Counted from the stretch's first letter, positions 32,503 to 44,086 are shown. The stretch is 64,000 bases of DNA from Phanerochaete sordida (GCA_019973155.2 BPQB01000096.1:53483-117482); one strand, 5' to 3'. Numbers and translations: made by a program. The notes: a model not told the origin generated them from the sequence alone.

Positions 32503-33610
32503 ATGTTCAAGCTCGCCTGCATGCTCGCACTCTTCAGCGCCGCCCTCGCTGTCCCGTCGGACTACGTCGTCCGCGACGCCGCGGATGACTGCTCGGTCGA
32601 CCCCACGGGATACAAGCGCGACGCGCTCGAGCTCGACGATACGTATGTCCTTATCATGACTATCCTTGTGCGCTTCTGACGATGCGCGTCGCAGCATCGG
32701 CGAGTTCGCTCGCCTGAACACCTCGCTCGCCACGCGCTGGGACAACGGCACGCACATCGCGGCGCGCGCAGAGCTCATCGCGTGGAACTACGACATCAAC
32801 TGCCAGACGTACGCCTCTCCTTCCTCTCCGCCCCGTCTTCCCGCTCAGCGCCGCCCGCAGGTTCCCGAATATCTGCGAGAACTGGTGCTACTACGTCTAC
32901 TGTACGCCGCTCGCAGTGCTCCTACGCCTAGCAGCGCTGACGCGCCCACAGGCAAGAACGGCGGCTGGCAGGTGCACGTCGACCGCAACGCAGGCAACCG
33001 CGGCCGCTCCGCGTGCAAGACGCCGAACAAGTGCAGCTACACGTGCAAGGGCACCGGCGGGTGGTCGCTCAACCCGAACCAGCGTGCGTGCGCCCCTGCG
33101 GCTCTGCGCGACGTGCGGCTGACGCGGACGGCTGGGCAGAGTGGGAGTGCGACGAGCAGCCGAAGAACACGAACACCGAGGGCGGCGCGAACGCCGCGAC
33201 GCGCTGCATGACGCGCGCCGAGAACAAGGGTGCGTGCGCCTCCCATCCTCTGCAGCCAGGTGCTGATGCGCGCGCACAGACGAGGGCACCGCCTGGCGCA
33301 ACTTCATCAGTACGCCCCCGCGCCCGTCCGCCCGCGCCCGCCGCTGACCCGCCGCAGACCAGTACGGCACGAGCAACCCCGCGCTGCCGAACGGCCAGGC
33401 CGTCACCGTCGTCCTCAGTGCGCCGCTTCTCCTTGCCTTTTATTGTGTGGGCTTATGGGGGCGGCAGATAATGTCAATGCGAACGGGCTCTGCGCGAGCT
33501 ACGGCGGCGCCGGCACGACGCAGTGCCCCGCGCCCGTTACGCCGCAGGACCCGGACGTCGCGCGGCTCACGAATGGGCATGGGTCGGATGATGGGATCAG
33601 GCAGGCTTGA
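32503..33610 (+). CDS. Secreted NucA/NucB-type deoxyribonuclease, copy 5
   Basis: Seven introns, about 250 residues. Signal peptide MFKLACMLALFSAALAVPS, VVRDAADDCSVDPTGYKRD leader, FPNICENWCYYVYC, SACKTPNKCSYTCKGTGGW, WECDEQPKNTNTEGG, AATRCMTRAEN and TAWRNFI. The last exon has NGLCASY...QCPAPVTPQ and ends GHGSDDGIRQA, TGA at 33608-33610. It is the best-preserved member of the 14801/29559/32503 group and starts the right arm of the inverted duplication. The relic at 25951-26075 is its mirror counterpart. Confidence 0.75.
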
Positions 33611-33882
33611 GAGTGTGAACGGAGACGGGCGCTGTCGCTGGTTCGTGGACGGCTCTGTACTCGAGTACATCGCGGGCGGCGTATGTGTATCGCGCGGAGC
33701 CCGGAATGGAGATATACATTCTCTGTGCCGAACAACGCTGCATTCAAGCGCAGACATGACAGCGAAAATCGTTCAGGCCTCATTCGGAAGCTCATTACCC
33801 ACCCACGAAAAACGTACATATCTTCGAGCACCGCCCGACGTCTGCCCCAACATAGTCTCTCTGCTCCGCCCACCCGTGCCCA

Positions 33883-34261
33883 ATGCTCGCCGCGACACTC
33901 GTGCCTTTCGTCCTCGCAGTGCTGGCTGCGCCGGCTCGTGGAGCGCGTCCCGAAGCATGCGGTGTTCCTGGAAAGTGCATAGAGGCTGTGGGCACGCTGC
34001 TCGGCGACGAATCCGGTGCAATCGTGCGTGCGCTCGAGGCATCTCATGCATATAACTGACCGGGAATGGCCATGCGGATAGGTCGGGTCAGGCGTCCCTA
34101 CCAATTACCTGGATTATCTGTTCTGCATTGACGACGTGCGTGGCCCTCACCTGTATCATGGGAGCCTAGCTAACGCTCGCGAGGGAACGCAGGCGATTGT
34201 GGCGAGAGACACTCTATGCTGTCTGCGCCCGGACATGTGTGAGGAGCTGGAGCGGCTGTAG
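33883..34261 (+). CDS. Small secreted cysteine-rich protein, ECC-type (right arm)
   Basis: Three phase-0 exons encode about 87 residues. Signal peptide MLAATLVPFVLAVLAAPARG, then EACGVPGKCIEAVGTLLGD. Exon 2 is VGSGVPTNYLDYLFCIDD. Exon 3 is AIVARDTLCCLRPDMCEELERL with TAG at 34259-34261. It is the mirror paralogue of the gene at 25749-25378, with the same six Cys and exon ends. It lies 270 bp after the stop of the nuclease at 32503-33610, in the same direction. Confidence 0.75.
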
Positions 34262-34269
34262 GCCGGACA

Positions 34270-34520
34270 GGACTTTATCATAGGGCCAAACGTTGACACG
34301 ATGCAAAATATGGGACGCGACCCAGCAGCAGCTTGCTGCGCGTGCCGAGGGCTGACGCGTTCGAAGCCGTGAACTGGACACGGTGGACACGACAGGCCGC
34401 ACTGCGGCGCGACGGCGGTCGGCCCGGCCTCCTGGATCCCGGGGCAATCGTGGGAACGATCGGCAGCCGGCTGCAGACGTGTTACGGCCGGTGTCACTTC
34501 GCCGGCGCACGGCGGCAGCG
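34270..34520 (-). repeat. Conserved spacer of the inverted duplication (right arm)
   Basis: The reverse complement aligns with 25070-25320 (see that entry). Confidence 0.55.
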
Positions 34521-34561
34521 TTGCACCGCGACAGCGACCCAAAGGCTTCAGACTCACATGT

Positions 34562-35248
34562 ACGTGCGTATATCAATGCTGCGACGTCGTCCTGCTGCTC
34601 GGCCTGGACAGCAGGTTCGTCTGTATGTTTTGTGTACGGAACGTACGTTTCTGGCTGCGCCGTGCCCAGGAGGGGCAGCCAGCTTCCGGACGAAGTGATA
34701 TACAGCTCGGCACACGGCACCCATGTGCGCTGGGTGTGCATGTGAACGCGTCCTCATCCAGCCACGCTATCTCCGAGGCTGCTCGTCATGCTCAATGACC
34801 CGCTGCCGAGCCAGCAGCAGTGGCTTGCGCGTACTCGTGAGCGCCTTCTGTCGCCTGCAGGACGACCGCTGATTCCAGCTTTGCCTAGGCACTCTTGAGG
34901 CAAATGTGCGGGACTCCCACCCAGCGCATCGATGCCCGCAATGTATGTGGCGATTTCCGCGTAGCTCGTGGATTACTACTCGCTGACACAACGTCAGGCC
35001 ACTTCAGGGATTATTTTGTCAGCCATCGAACGATTTGTTCGCGAGCAAGATAGGGTCGCACAGTATCGACAGCGACCGTTACCAAGCGTTGTCCAGTGTG
35101 ATATATAGACACAAGGCGCGGAGCACTGCTACCCAGCCTGAGCAACTCTCAAGGTAACTGTCCAACTGAAGTACTTCTCATCGTATTGGCCGCTGATCGT
35201 ATTTTCCATCAGGCATTTACTCTGTTCCCCGCCTCTTCTATAACCACA
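34562..35248. other. Upstream region of the intact hydrolase
   Basis: No convincing gene. TATATA at 35100-35106 is ~145 bp before the hydrolase ATG and may be its promoter. Confidence 0.4.
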
Positions 35249-36414
35249 ATGGACGCCGTGCCCTCTAAGAGCGTCGTCGTCTCGCGCGGCCTGGAGTACC
35301 GCTACATCCACGCGCCCGCCCAGCCCGCGAAGCCGACGCTGCTCTTCTGTCACGGCTTCGCGTCCAGCGCGCGCGACTGGCACGGCATCGCCGCAGCGCT
35401 GCACGCCAAGGGCTACGGCGTGCTCCTCCCGGACCAGCTCGGCTACGGCGGCACCGCAAAGCCGCGCGACCCCGCCGCGTACCTCCCGAGCCTCGTCGCG
35501 CGCGACATCGTGGACATCCTCGACGCCGAGAAGCTCGTCGCCGTCGTCGCCGTCGGCCACGACTGGTGCGTGTCCGCCTGCGTATATGCGGAGGGACGTG
35601 CTGACAGGGACGCAGGGGCGCGAAGGTCATCTCGCGCGTCGGGAACCACTTCCCCGCGCGCATCGCCGCGTACGCCTTCTTCGCCGTGCCCTACCAGCCC
35701 GTCGCCCCGCCCGCCGACTTCCCCGCGCTCCTCGCCGCGCAGCGCGCCAAGTACGGCTACGAGCTGCTCGGCTACCAGGTCTTCCTCGGCTCGCCCGAGG
35801 CGGACGGCATCATGCAGGCGCACGTACGTCCCCCCCTCCCCCGCCACCGCTTCTGCTGCTGACCGCGCGCAGATGGACGCCACCGTGAGCCTCTTCTACG
35901 CGCGCGACCCCGCCACCTGGCGCACGCACCTCGCGCCCTCGGGCGTGCTCCGCGCGAACCTCGAGGCCGACTGGGTCACGCCGCTCCCCGACTGGCTCGC
36001 CCCCGCCGAGCGCGACCGCACCGTCGAGTTCTTCCGCCGCGGCGGCTTCCCGACCGCGTGGTACACCGTTGCCGTCGACGGCACGGCCGCCGCGGACGAC
36101 ATCCGTGCGTCCTTTCGTGCTGTCCGAGCGTGTGTGCGGCTGCTGATCTGTGGGCGGGGGCAGGCACGATTCCCGAGGAGCGCCGCTGGCTGCCCGCGCG
36201 CGCGCCCGTGTTCTTCGGCGCAGCGAAGAAGGACGCGATCTGCCTCCCCGAGATCGGGTACGAGGTTTTCGCGGGCGACGCGTTCAAGGACACCGACGTC
36301 ACGACGCGCGAGTACGACGCGGATCATTGGTTCGTCATATACAAGGCGCAGGATATCGCGAAGGACCTGGAGGCGTGGCTCGAGAAGAGCGTGCTGCCGG
36401 TGCTCGGGGCGTAG
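35249..36414 (+). CDS. Epoxide-hydrolase-like alpha/beta hydrolase
   Basis: Four exons, 35249-35565, 35616-35823, 35873-36104 and 36164-36414, sum to 336 codons (335 residues), normal for soluble epoxide hydrolases. The oxyanion-loop segment is LLFCHGFASSARDW. GYGGTAKP follows, and the nucleophile elbow is VGHDWG (Asp ~105), with Asp instead of Ser as in epoxide hydrolases and haloalkane dehalogenases. The lid contains Tyr/Trp-rich parts (SLFYARDPATWRTHL, TAWYTVAV). The C-terminal part has FFGAAKKDAICLP and EYDADHWFVIYKAQDI, giving the acid and the catalytic His. No signal peptide, so probably cytosolic. It is the intact partner of the decayed copy at 24329-23175. Confidence 0.85.
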
Positions 36415-36705
36415 GTGTAGAGTCGGCGGCGAGGGGTGTACGAACGGCTTGGTTTTGTTGACTGCATACACGAAATTTGGGACAATTTATCTGGTGTCTT
36501 CTCCGCGTCAGTATTGCCTGCGGGATCCTCAGCTGATGTAGTGTTCCAGTCTTTTGGCGACAATCATTCAGACACCGTATCGCCTCTCGAGAAGGCGAAG
36601 CACGCAGACGCGCAGGGGCGGAAGCCTTCCTGGTGGGAATTTGATCTTCGTCCTGTCCGACATATAAGTACCCCTCGCAGAACGCGGCGAGCTCTCGCCG
36701 CGGCG

Positions 36706-37030
36706 ATGACAAAACCCATAGCCCTCCTCGTCTGCCTCCTTGTCTCCGCGGCGCTCGGTGCGACGCTGCCCGCCGCCGACCAAGTCGATGGCGCGCTGCT
36801 GGTGCAGCCGCAGACGGACCCGAGTACGGCCTTCGGTGCGTGCCTCGTCACTAGGAAGAGCACAGCGTGCTGAAGGAGAGCAGGGCGGGCTGCTCCTTTC
36901 AGACTCTGCGCCGATGGCAGGCGCGAGTACGCGCAGCAGCCTGTGCGCGAGCGGCGCGGCCAGGACGGCCCGGCGTACTAGCCTGGAGGGTCCTCTTGAA
37001 TGTAGAGCAGAGAAGCAGAGGAGCCGATGA
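36706..37030 (+). CDS. Short secreted peptide (tentative)
   Basis: Exon 1 (36706 to ~36830) encodes a signal peptide MTKPIALLVCLLVSAALGAT followed by LPAADQVDGALLVQPQTD. A GTGCGT donor and an acceptor near 36900 join it to an Arg/Ser-rich exon ending TGA at 37028-37030. Only the first exon is convincing; another frame of the second exon ends earlier and is also possible. Confidence 0.45.
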
Positions 37031-37269
37031 CGGAAGAGACGGAGCACAAAGTCGAGGCGTCGTTGCACAAACAAATAGTGCCGCTGCTTCTGCTGCGGAC
37101 ATAAAGCGTTGCTGAGAGTGTTCTACAGCATATAACAGAGTATCCGATCTCTCCACTGACACATGTAAACCGAGATTGTCATTGGTACACAATCAGATAC
37201 ATCATAGAATCGAACTGCATAGGCCGACACTGCGCTCACTGTCACTCGTCCCGACAACTCAGTAGGAGT

Positions 37270-38488
37270 CTACTCCTGGCGTACAGCATCATTAGCGACG
37301 CCCGGGCTATTCGGCATCGCCGCAGGCGGGCAAACCGTAGTGTCGGCTTTGTACCAGCTCTTGCAGAGCCCCGAAGGGTTAGGATTCTCTGTAGCCCTCG
37401 TCTTAGCCGCAGGTACGTGGGGAGGTGTAGAAAGGAGAGCAACGCACGGAGCACAACACGAAGCGGTGTATCATCCGCGAGGAATCCCTGAGAGCTGCGG
37501 TCTGCGGATTTCGTCAGCGAGGGTGATCCGTGTGCGGGTATGTGAAGAGCGTACTGATCCAGGCAGTCCACTTTCCGCCCTCGCCTGCGCAGCGTAGCGC
37601 GCATAGACAATTGTCAGTACTGTAGGAGCAGCACGCACAAAACGTGAAACGCACCGCTGTTCTCCTTCGCATTCATGCACCGCGTCGCGGCGTTCGCCCC
37701 GCCTGTGCATGCGTGAGCACCAACGCCGCGTACGCTACTCGAATGAAACGCAGGCCACGCACCCTCGGTATTCGTATGCTTCGGCTGCTCGTCACAGCTC
37801 AGGCCTACACCACTGTGAGTGCCGTAATCCACGCGGGAATGCTGCGCACTCACCCGCCACCGGCGCGGCTGGCCACTTGTTGCCAGCGGTGCGGACGCTG
37901 CACTTGTTCGGATTCGCGGCGCACGCACTGTTCGCGCGGTTGCCCGCAGTGCGGTTGACGGTGACGATCCACGCATCGCTGTTCTTGTCCGTCGCATTCT
38001 TGTGGCCTGCGGAGCGACGTGAGTGTGCGCGGCGCGCTCAGATGCGGAAACGCACAGAACGCATAATAGCACCAGTTCTCGCAGACGTTGGAGTAGCCGT
38101 TCGGGTAGCTGGCAGCGGGTTGTGAGACGCTATAGGTACGGGAGTGGCGGTTGCCTTACGGTGCACAGTTGATATTGTAGGCGGGCCCCAGAGGAATGGG
38201 GGCCAACGCGCTCTCGGTGGGGATACTGACAGTCTAGAGGCTCGCCGCGGCGACAGGAGTGCATGCCAGCTCGTCAGTGCGACTCGGTGATGTGTAGTTG
38301 TAACGCACCTGGTTGAAGGGAGTGATGGCAATAATATCGTCACCCTATACGCGTAGACCATGTCAGTGTTACGAGCAAGTGAGCGGATTATACAATGTCC
38401 TTACAGCGGGGGCGGTGGGGGAGGCAGCGGCCGCCGCGCACCAGACGGCAAGGAGAGCAAAGGAGGCTGTGAATTGGGTACCGCGCAT
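37270..38488 (-). CDS. Secreted NucA/NucB-type deoxyribonuclease, copy 6
   Basis: Nine introns. Signal peptide FTASFALLAVWCAAAAASP shared with the genes at 53629 and 56378. The leader is split by two small introns and ends LGPAYNINCAP. Then GYSNVCENWCYYAFC, SACAANPNKCSVRTAGNKW, SCDEQPKHTNTEG, GGANAATRCMNAKEN and GGKWTAWI. The C-terminus is SGLCKSWYKADTTVCPP, ending DAVRQE with TAG at 37272-37270. An intron interrupts the core between CDEQPKHTNTEG and GGANAATRC. The bases around the ATG (GACGCCAACGATTCTCAACA) also resemble those of 53629 and 56378. Confidence 0.75.
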
Positions 38489-39529
38489 TGTTGAGAATCG
38501 TTGGCGTCGATGCTGGCGATGAGTACAGCCGAGCATCTGCGCCAGTTTATATACCTCCAATACCCAGCCCCAGGACGACCTTTGTATCTTCGCATCATGC
38601 ACTTGGGGATGAGCTGAGCAAAGCCTCGAGGTGGCGTAGGAGCTCTGTATGACCATAACTTCCGAGCTGGGCACTCGCGCAGCCGGATGTTTGTGTGCGC
38701 GTTTGGGTCAACCTGCTTGTGGACGAGATACTCTGCGTGTGAGCCTGTATCCGTCGAAGATAATTTCAGCACTCACCAGATGGACAGGCATCCACCACAT
38801 GACCTGCCAGCGACGGCATTACGGCGACCCTGGAAGACCCAGTATGGAGGCATGTCACCAGGTTGAGCGGTCGCTGGGGAGGTATGTTAGTAATGTCGGC
38901 AGTATGTCGTCGCCGAGCTGAGCTCGCTGGGTTGTTACAGCCCTAATCGCACCACCGAATACCTTGCTCGCGGAGCCCCAAGGTGGTGGCGGAGTTAGTG
39001 TGGCACTTGCGCTGCCACACACTGAGGACGCGGACCACCGCGGGTGCTTGATGACTTCTTTTAGACCTACGGCCGGCAGGATGAGTTTGCGAAGATGCCT
39101 GTCGCCGTGAGCCCGCTCCTGCTCTCGGGCGAAGACAAAAACGTTGACCCTGAAGACGTATCGGTAAGTATGAGCGAGCAGCGGTCAGAGCGAGCGTAAA
39201 GCTGGCACTGGAAAATGCGAAGAAACGCAGTACGTGGTCCACTAACATCCAGCACAAGCATACGTAGCTCGACTGTCTGGCGCTTTCATATCGTCCAACG
39301 TCCGGCGGTCGACCTGTGCCGCGCCGTGCCCTTTTTGCAAAATGTATCAGCACGCACATCAGAAGCATATACACGAGGGCCATAAGCACATCAGCTCCGA
39401 GGCTCCTGCGGACAGGCCGCGCGAAGGCGCAGCGCTGATACACACACAACCGAGCCTGGAAAAAAACCGACATGATCATTCCGTGCATCACCATACACCG
39501 CGCAAAGCCCCGCGCGCGACCCGTCCCGC
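38489..39529. other. No gene recognised
   Basis: 1 kb between two nucleases on the same strand. Contains the promoter side of the 38488 gene and unassigned frames only. Confidence 0.35.
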
Positions 39530-40736
39530 TCACTGCTGCCTTACATTCGTGTCCACCAACGCCTGCGGCGTCGCCGGCACGGGACACACTGTAGTCTGGC
39601 CATGCAGCCCCGCGCAGAGGCCCCACGGCGGCGCGAGGTCTGCCGCGTCCACTCCGTCAGCACTTCATCTCTCCCGCAGATGAATGACGGCAGACGCACC
39701 GAGCACGATCGTGACCTCGTCGTTCTGCTTCAGCTTTTCCTTCTCTGCAATACCGTTAGGGCAGGAGCATGGGAGGGGAGGGAGGGGCGTACTGAGGAAC
39801 TGGCCCCACGCGCAGCCCTCGCCGCGGTTCTCGCGGCGCGTCATGCAGCGCGTCGCCGCGTACTTCCCGCCTACCAAGCCCATCAGCACTGCGCCCCACC
39901 ACCCAACCCAGACCTACGCACCTTCTTTGTTGCTCGCCTTCGGCTGCTCGTCGCAGTCATATTCTAGCCCGCACCGCAATCAGCGTCCGCGCCGACCAGA
40001 ACGAGGAAAGAAAAGGCGCGTACGTTGGTTGGGATACGCCGGCCACTGCGCATCGCCGGCGTTGCCCGTGCCGCGCGCGTTCACGCTGCACTTGTTCGGG
40101 CTCTGCCCGCACGCGTTCGCCGCGCGCATGCTGCGTTTGTCCTCGCGGTTCACGTGTGTCGTCCACGCGTGGCCCGCGCCGCCGCTCTTGCCTGTGCGTG
40201 CGTCAGCGTGCGCTGCTCGCCAGGGAGAAAGCGAGGGAACGCGAGAGGGGAGGACGTACAATACACGAAGTAGCACCAGTTCTCGCACACGTTCGGGTGT
40301 CTAGGTGTGGTCAGTGGGGGTATGCGCGGGCAGAGCACGGCGCGACGCACTTGAGACAGTCGATGTGGTACTCCGGCGCGGCGTTCGCCGTCACGTTCCG
40401 CGCGCGCACGGTGTCGGGATAGTACACTCCCGGCGGCAGCTTCTTGCACGGCGCAAGGTCGTCCTTGTCCGTCTCGCCGTCGTCGCCGTCCGGGTCGTCG
40501 CCGTCGCCGCCCCACGCGTCGATCGCGGGGTCGAGCACCGCCTGTGCGGGCGGGTATTCGGGCGGCGTGTATGCGCAGTCGGCGCCCGCGCACTCGGTCT
40601 GGGCGCGTCAGCAGGGGCGGGTATGAAGCGAGGGTGGGCGTACCTCGCCGTAGGCGGTGCGAGCGCGCCAGGAGGGAGAGGCGTGGGTGAGGGTGAGAAG
40701 CGCGGAGAGGGCGGTGAGGAGTGTGCTTGTGCGCAT
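39530..40736 (-). CDS. Secreted NucA/NucB-type deoxyribonuclease, copy 7 (acidic leader)
   Basis: Seven introns. Signal peptide MRTSTLLTALSALLTLTHASP. The leader is longer than in other copies, with a strongly acidic stretch (GGDGDDPDGDDGETDKDD) between a CAGADCAY motif and APCKKLPPG. The nuclease part reads HPNVCENWCYFVYC, NACGQSPNKCSVNARGTG, YDCDEQPKASNKEG, GGKYAATRCMTRREN and GCAWGQFL. The C-terminus is WGLCAGLHGQTTVCP, ending NVRQQ with TGA at 39532-39530. An intron splits the core; the intron usually found after the Glu-Asn is absent. Confidence 0.75.
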
Positions 40737-41971
40737 GGTGGGGCGTGGTGGGGACGGGACGCGGCGGCCGGAGCGTTATGTAGTGCCAGGGCAGGCACCG
40801 TCGAGGCTTTTCATTGATGGCGGTGGGAAGGCTAGCTCGGAGAGCTTCGCAGACCGACGGAGTGCCTGGCGAGCACAACGGGCGATGTCGCGGAAGACGA
40901 TGGTGCCGAGCCCGCGAGAGACAGATGCAAGGCACAGGCCCGCACGACGCGAAGCCCGGCTGCAGCCTCCGTAAGTAGCTTTCAGCCAAGCCCAGAAACA
41001 GAAAGACCCAAAGACGGAGCATACCTTCGCGGATCCACGGACGGGCAGCCTTTGGGCAGCCTGGAGCGTGCGTCGCGTCGGGCAGCTGCCAGAGCCAGGC
41101 ACCAGGGCCCGGCGCGTGCGCGTCGCCGATCGGCATGCTGAATGGCAATCAGGCACGCGCGCCAGGCACGCCGGCGTGTCGGTGCGCGCGCGGCATCAGA
41201 TGCTAGGCACGGCGGGCGGAGGCATGGAGGCAGAATGGTTGGCGGGGCCGAGGTGCTGGCGATGGAATGGGGTTCGTGGAGAGCGGCGGGAGGCGTGGAG
41301 GGCCGGGAGCGACTGGACACCAATGCGAGCGCAGCGGGAAGGCTGTGGTAGGTAAAGCGTAGAATACTTGGGCGGCAGCGACGCGCATATACTCAGCTAG
41401 TGCATTTAGCAGTCCCTTGGGCTCTTTCGAAGCCATGGCAGACCGTTGCCGACGAGCGGGTGCCGACCGCCTTCACCAGATCTCCAGTCGTAGCAGCGTG
41501 TTCCGGCACCAAGACGATGCGGCGAAGACACAGCATAGCCGCGGTGCTGTCTGCGCGTGTCGTCGAAGCAGGCGAGGAAGACGCGACTCTCGTTCAGAAG
41601 CAGGCTCCGGCGTTACCCGACCAGGATGATCGGCCCGGTCCCGAGGTAAATCTCAACCGTGGGAAGGGATCGGCGGGCGCTCCGCTGCTCTTTCTCCTCC
41701 AACCTGACCTCCATCCACTCGCCCGCTGCGATTGCCTTCAAGCTGAGCTTGTAACCCAAGGCTGGCTGGCGATGTGAACACAATCCGGTCATATTCCGAT
41801 GGACCCAGGCCTTGTTTCTCCCTGCTGCCGCTCGCGTGGCTGGCCTCGTCGCAGCGTCCCGCGCCCGCAGCCGAACTCGGCGTCCACCGCGGATTCCATG
41901 ACGACCTTCTGCGTGTGAGCTACCCACGCAGCATACAAGTGCTCTGCCGGGGCGCACGTTCTCAACCGACC
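40737..41971. other. No gene recognised
   Basis: 1.2 kb of GC-rich sequence with long overlapping frames on both strands that lack domains or signal peptides. I treat them as composition artefacts. Confidence 0.35.
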
Positions 41972-42172
41972 ATGCTCGTCTCTACAGTCATTCTCTTCCT
42001 CGCGGCCCCAGCCCTCGGGGCACTCTCCGCGGCCGACACTCGCCCATTCACGCCGCCAAGGTCGCTGTATGAACGATATGAGGACGTGGAGGCAGAGCAA
42101 AGATTTGGTGGCATAGCCGGGCGTGGCTATGGAGAGCAGACCTGGGGCACTGCGAACGCTGCAGACGTCTAG
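41972..42172 (+). CDS. Short secreted peptide, 66 residues
   Basis: Single exon. Signal peptide MLVSTVILFLAAPALGALSA, then a Cys-free acidic/aromatic peptide (SLYERYEDVEAEQRF, GRGYGEQTWGTANAADV) with TAG at 42170-42172. The WGT near the end recurs in the genes at 42564 and 43856. No known family. Confidence 0.6.
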   Translation: MLVSTVILFLAAPALGALSAADTRPFTPPRSLYERYEDVEAEQRFGGIAGRGYGEQTWGTANAADV

Positions 42173-42563
42173 CTGCGCGGGGCGGCGTCAACGTGGATGA
42201 GGTACGTCGCAAGACGCCTTCTGCCTGCGCCGAAATGCTGATTCCAGCTGCGCCCCTTGTCAGATAGCGATGCGTGGTGGTATTTACCGAGGCGATACGC
42301 GTCGCACTGGTGTTTGGTGCGTGCAGTCCGCGTCTGAGCGCAAGCAGAGGGGTTGACTGAATACACAACCTAGACTGTATGCTGGATGTACGCGCGAATC
42401 CGAACTCTACGAGTCGTCCATGCACATGCCCTGTCCTAACCAGCACGTCGCTTTGCCACGCTGCGTCGCACCGGCACGAACCACGCAGACCGGCACCTCC
42501 CACGCCCCGCCCACGCCCTTGATAAAGGCTGTACAGCCCGCACGGCGACGTGCAGCTCCAGCC

Positions 42564-42838
42564 ATGTCCAAGCTCTCCCTCCCGCTCCTCCTCGCCGCCG
42601 CATACATCCTCGCATTTTCGCATGCCCTCGCTGCGCCCGCGCCCGCGCTGATTCAAGGACTCATCGAGCGCCAGGACGACGCTGGGATCGTGCCGGACCA
42701 GGGCTGGGGCACCGTCGGGCAGTATGTAGCCTCTGTTTTCTAAGTTAGGCGGACGAACGCTGACGGGCGTGGGCTCCCAGGCTCATGAAGAAGCAGTGTC
42801 GTACGCGTTCGCGTTTGATATGGCGAATGGCCTGCTGA
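42564..42838 (+). CDS. Short secreted peptide, MSKLSLPLLL type, copy 1
   Basis: Exon 1, 42564-42721, intron 42722-42780; about 71 residues. Signal peptide MSKLSLPLLLAAAYILAF...ALAAP, then an acidic peptide with QDDAGIVPDQGWGTVGQ. Exon 2 gives LMKKQCRTRSRLIWRMAC, ending TGA at 42836-42838. The paralogue at 43856 is the same through KKQC but stops two codons later, so the basic tail here is an extension or the other copy is shortened. Confidence 0.65.
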
Positions 42839-43855
42839 TACGAGATTCTACAGCGCTCTGTCGTAGAGACTAGCGAGAAGACGGTGGTATGTGCTGGTGC
42901 ATCTTCAGCGAAAACATCGTTGACTTCTGTGCAATGGTTAGATGTCCGTCGTCATTTTTTGGGGCACCAGCACAGTGCAGCGGGAAGGATAGCGATAACA
43001 CCCATCGCGTCTTCATATATCTTCTTCGCGCCCTTCATCGCGACCAACAGTACCTGCGCCTGCGTCGAGAAAGTTGCAAACGTTTGCGTTCTTCGCGTCT
43101 CCTGTGGGGGTTTTGGTCCCGCGCTTCACGGTCTGCACGTCACCTCTAACCCGCCAACAGCCGTTCCGCCGCGAGTATTCTGCATAGAGGCTCAGCATCC
43201 GCGACGTCAACGTCACTCTGGGCGACGCGAGTGCGATACGAACGTCGTGAGATACCGACGAGCCGGATCCCGCGTCGCTCGTCGCCTCGCCGCGACCAGC
43301 GCTCGCAGATGAGCCAGTCGCCACCCGGCACTCAGGTCTTTCTGCCCGCCAGCCTCACGAGCAGCCGAAAATCCATCCACGTTGCAACGTCGAGCACTAT
43401 AGTGGGCGCACCCCCGCTTCTCAGGATGCTTGACCTAGGCGTGCCGAGCTCATGTGCTGATCGCTGAGGCACCATCGGTGTGTACGCCTGCCCGTGTGAA
43501 TGCGAGTAGAATCCTGGTTAAATACGCTGCTCAGGCGGCGCGCCGGACGTGTTCGCGAGCACCAACGTTCCGATCTTGCATGTCCAAGGCTACGCCTCTC
43601 CGGCGATGCTGCATCCCCAAGGCGTAGAATGCGCAGATCGTCGCCTAGCACGTGCGTCCCCTCCCTCCCATCGATCTGTTTTGACAGCACCGTGCAGGAT
43701 CTGGGAATGGGCGGGCGGTTTGGGACGTCCGTGCCTGGCCTTCCGCTCCCGGACTGGACTCGCGTTCACACGCCACGGTGTTCGGACATCGTGGGAGCAC
43801 GCGCGCACCCTTGATATAGCTGCGCAGCCCTGGGCGGCATGCGCAGCCCGTCGCC
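42839..43855. other. No gene recognised
   Basis: Contains the promoter of the gene at 43856 (CTTGATATAGCTG, against CTTGATAAAGGCTG before 42564). No other structure seen. Confidence 0.35.
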
Positions 43856-44086
43856 ATGTCCAAGCTCTCTCTCCCGCTTCTACTGGTCGCCGCATACATC
43901 TGCACATTCGCGCCCGCTCTCGCTGCGCCTGCGCCGATTGGAGGGATTGGCATGCGCCAGGACGGCGCTGGGATCGAACCGGACCTGGGCTGGGGCACCG
44001 TCGAGCAGTACGTCCTCTGTTTCTGCTACTCTGGCGGATTCTGATGTATGCGGTGACCTAGGCTCACGAAGAAGCAGTGCAGTTAG
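43856..44086 (+). CDS. Short secreted peptide, MSKLSLPLLL type, copy 2
   Basis: Exon 1, 43856-44007, intron 44008-44061, exon 2 to TAG at 44084-44086; about 58 residues. Signal peptide MSKLSLPLLLVAAYICTFAP, mature part QDGAGIEPDLGWGTVEQLTKKQCS. It is a tandem paralogue of the gene at 42564, 1.29 kb away, with the same intron position and phase. Confidence 0.65.
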
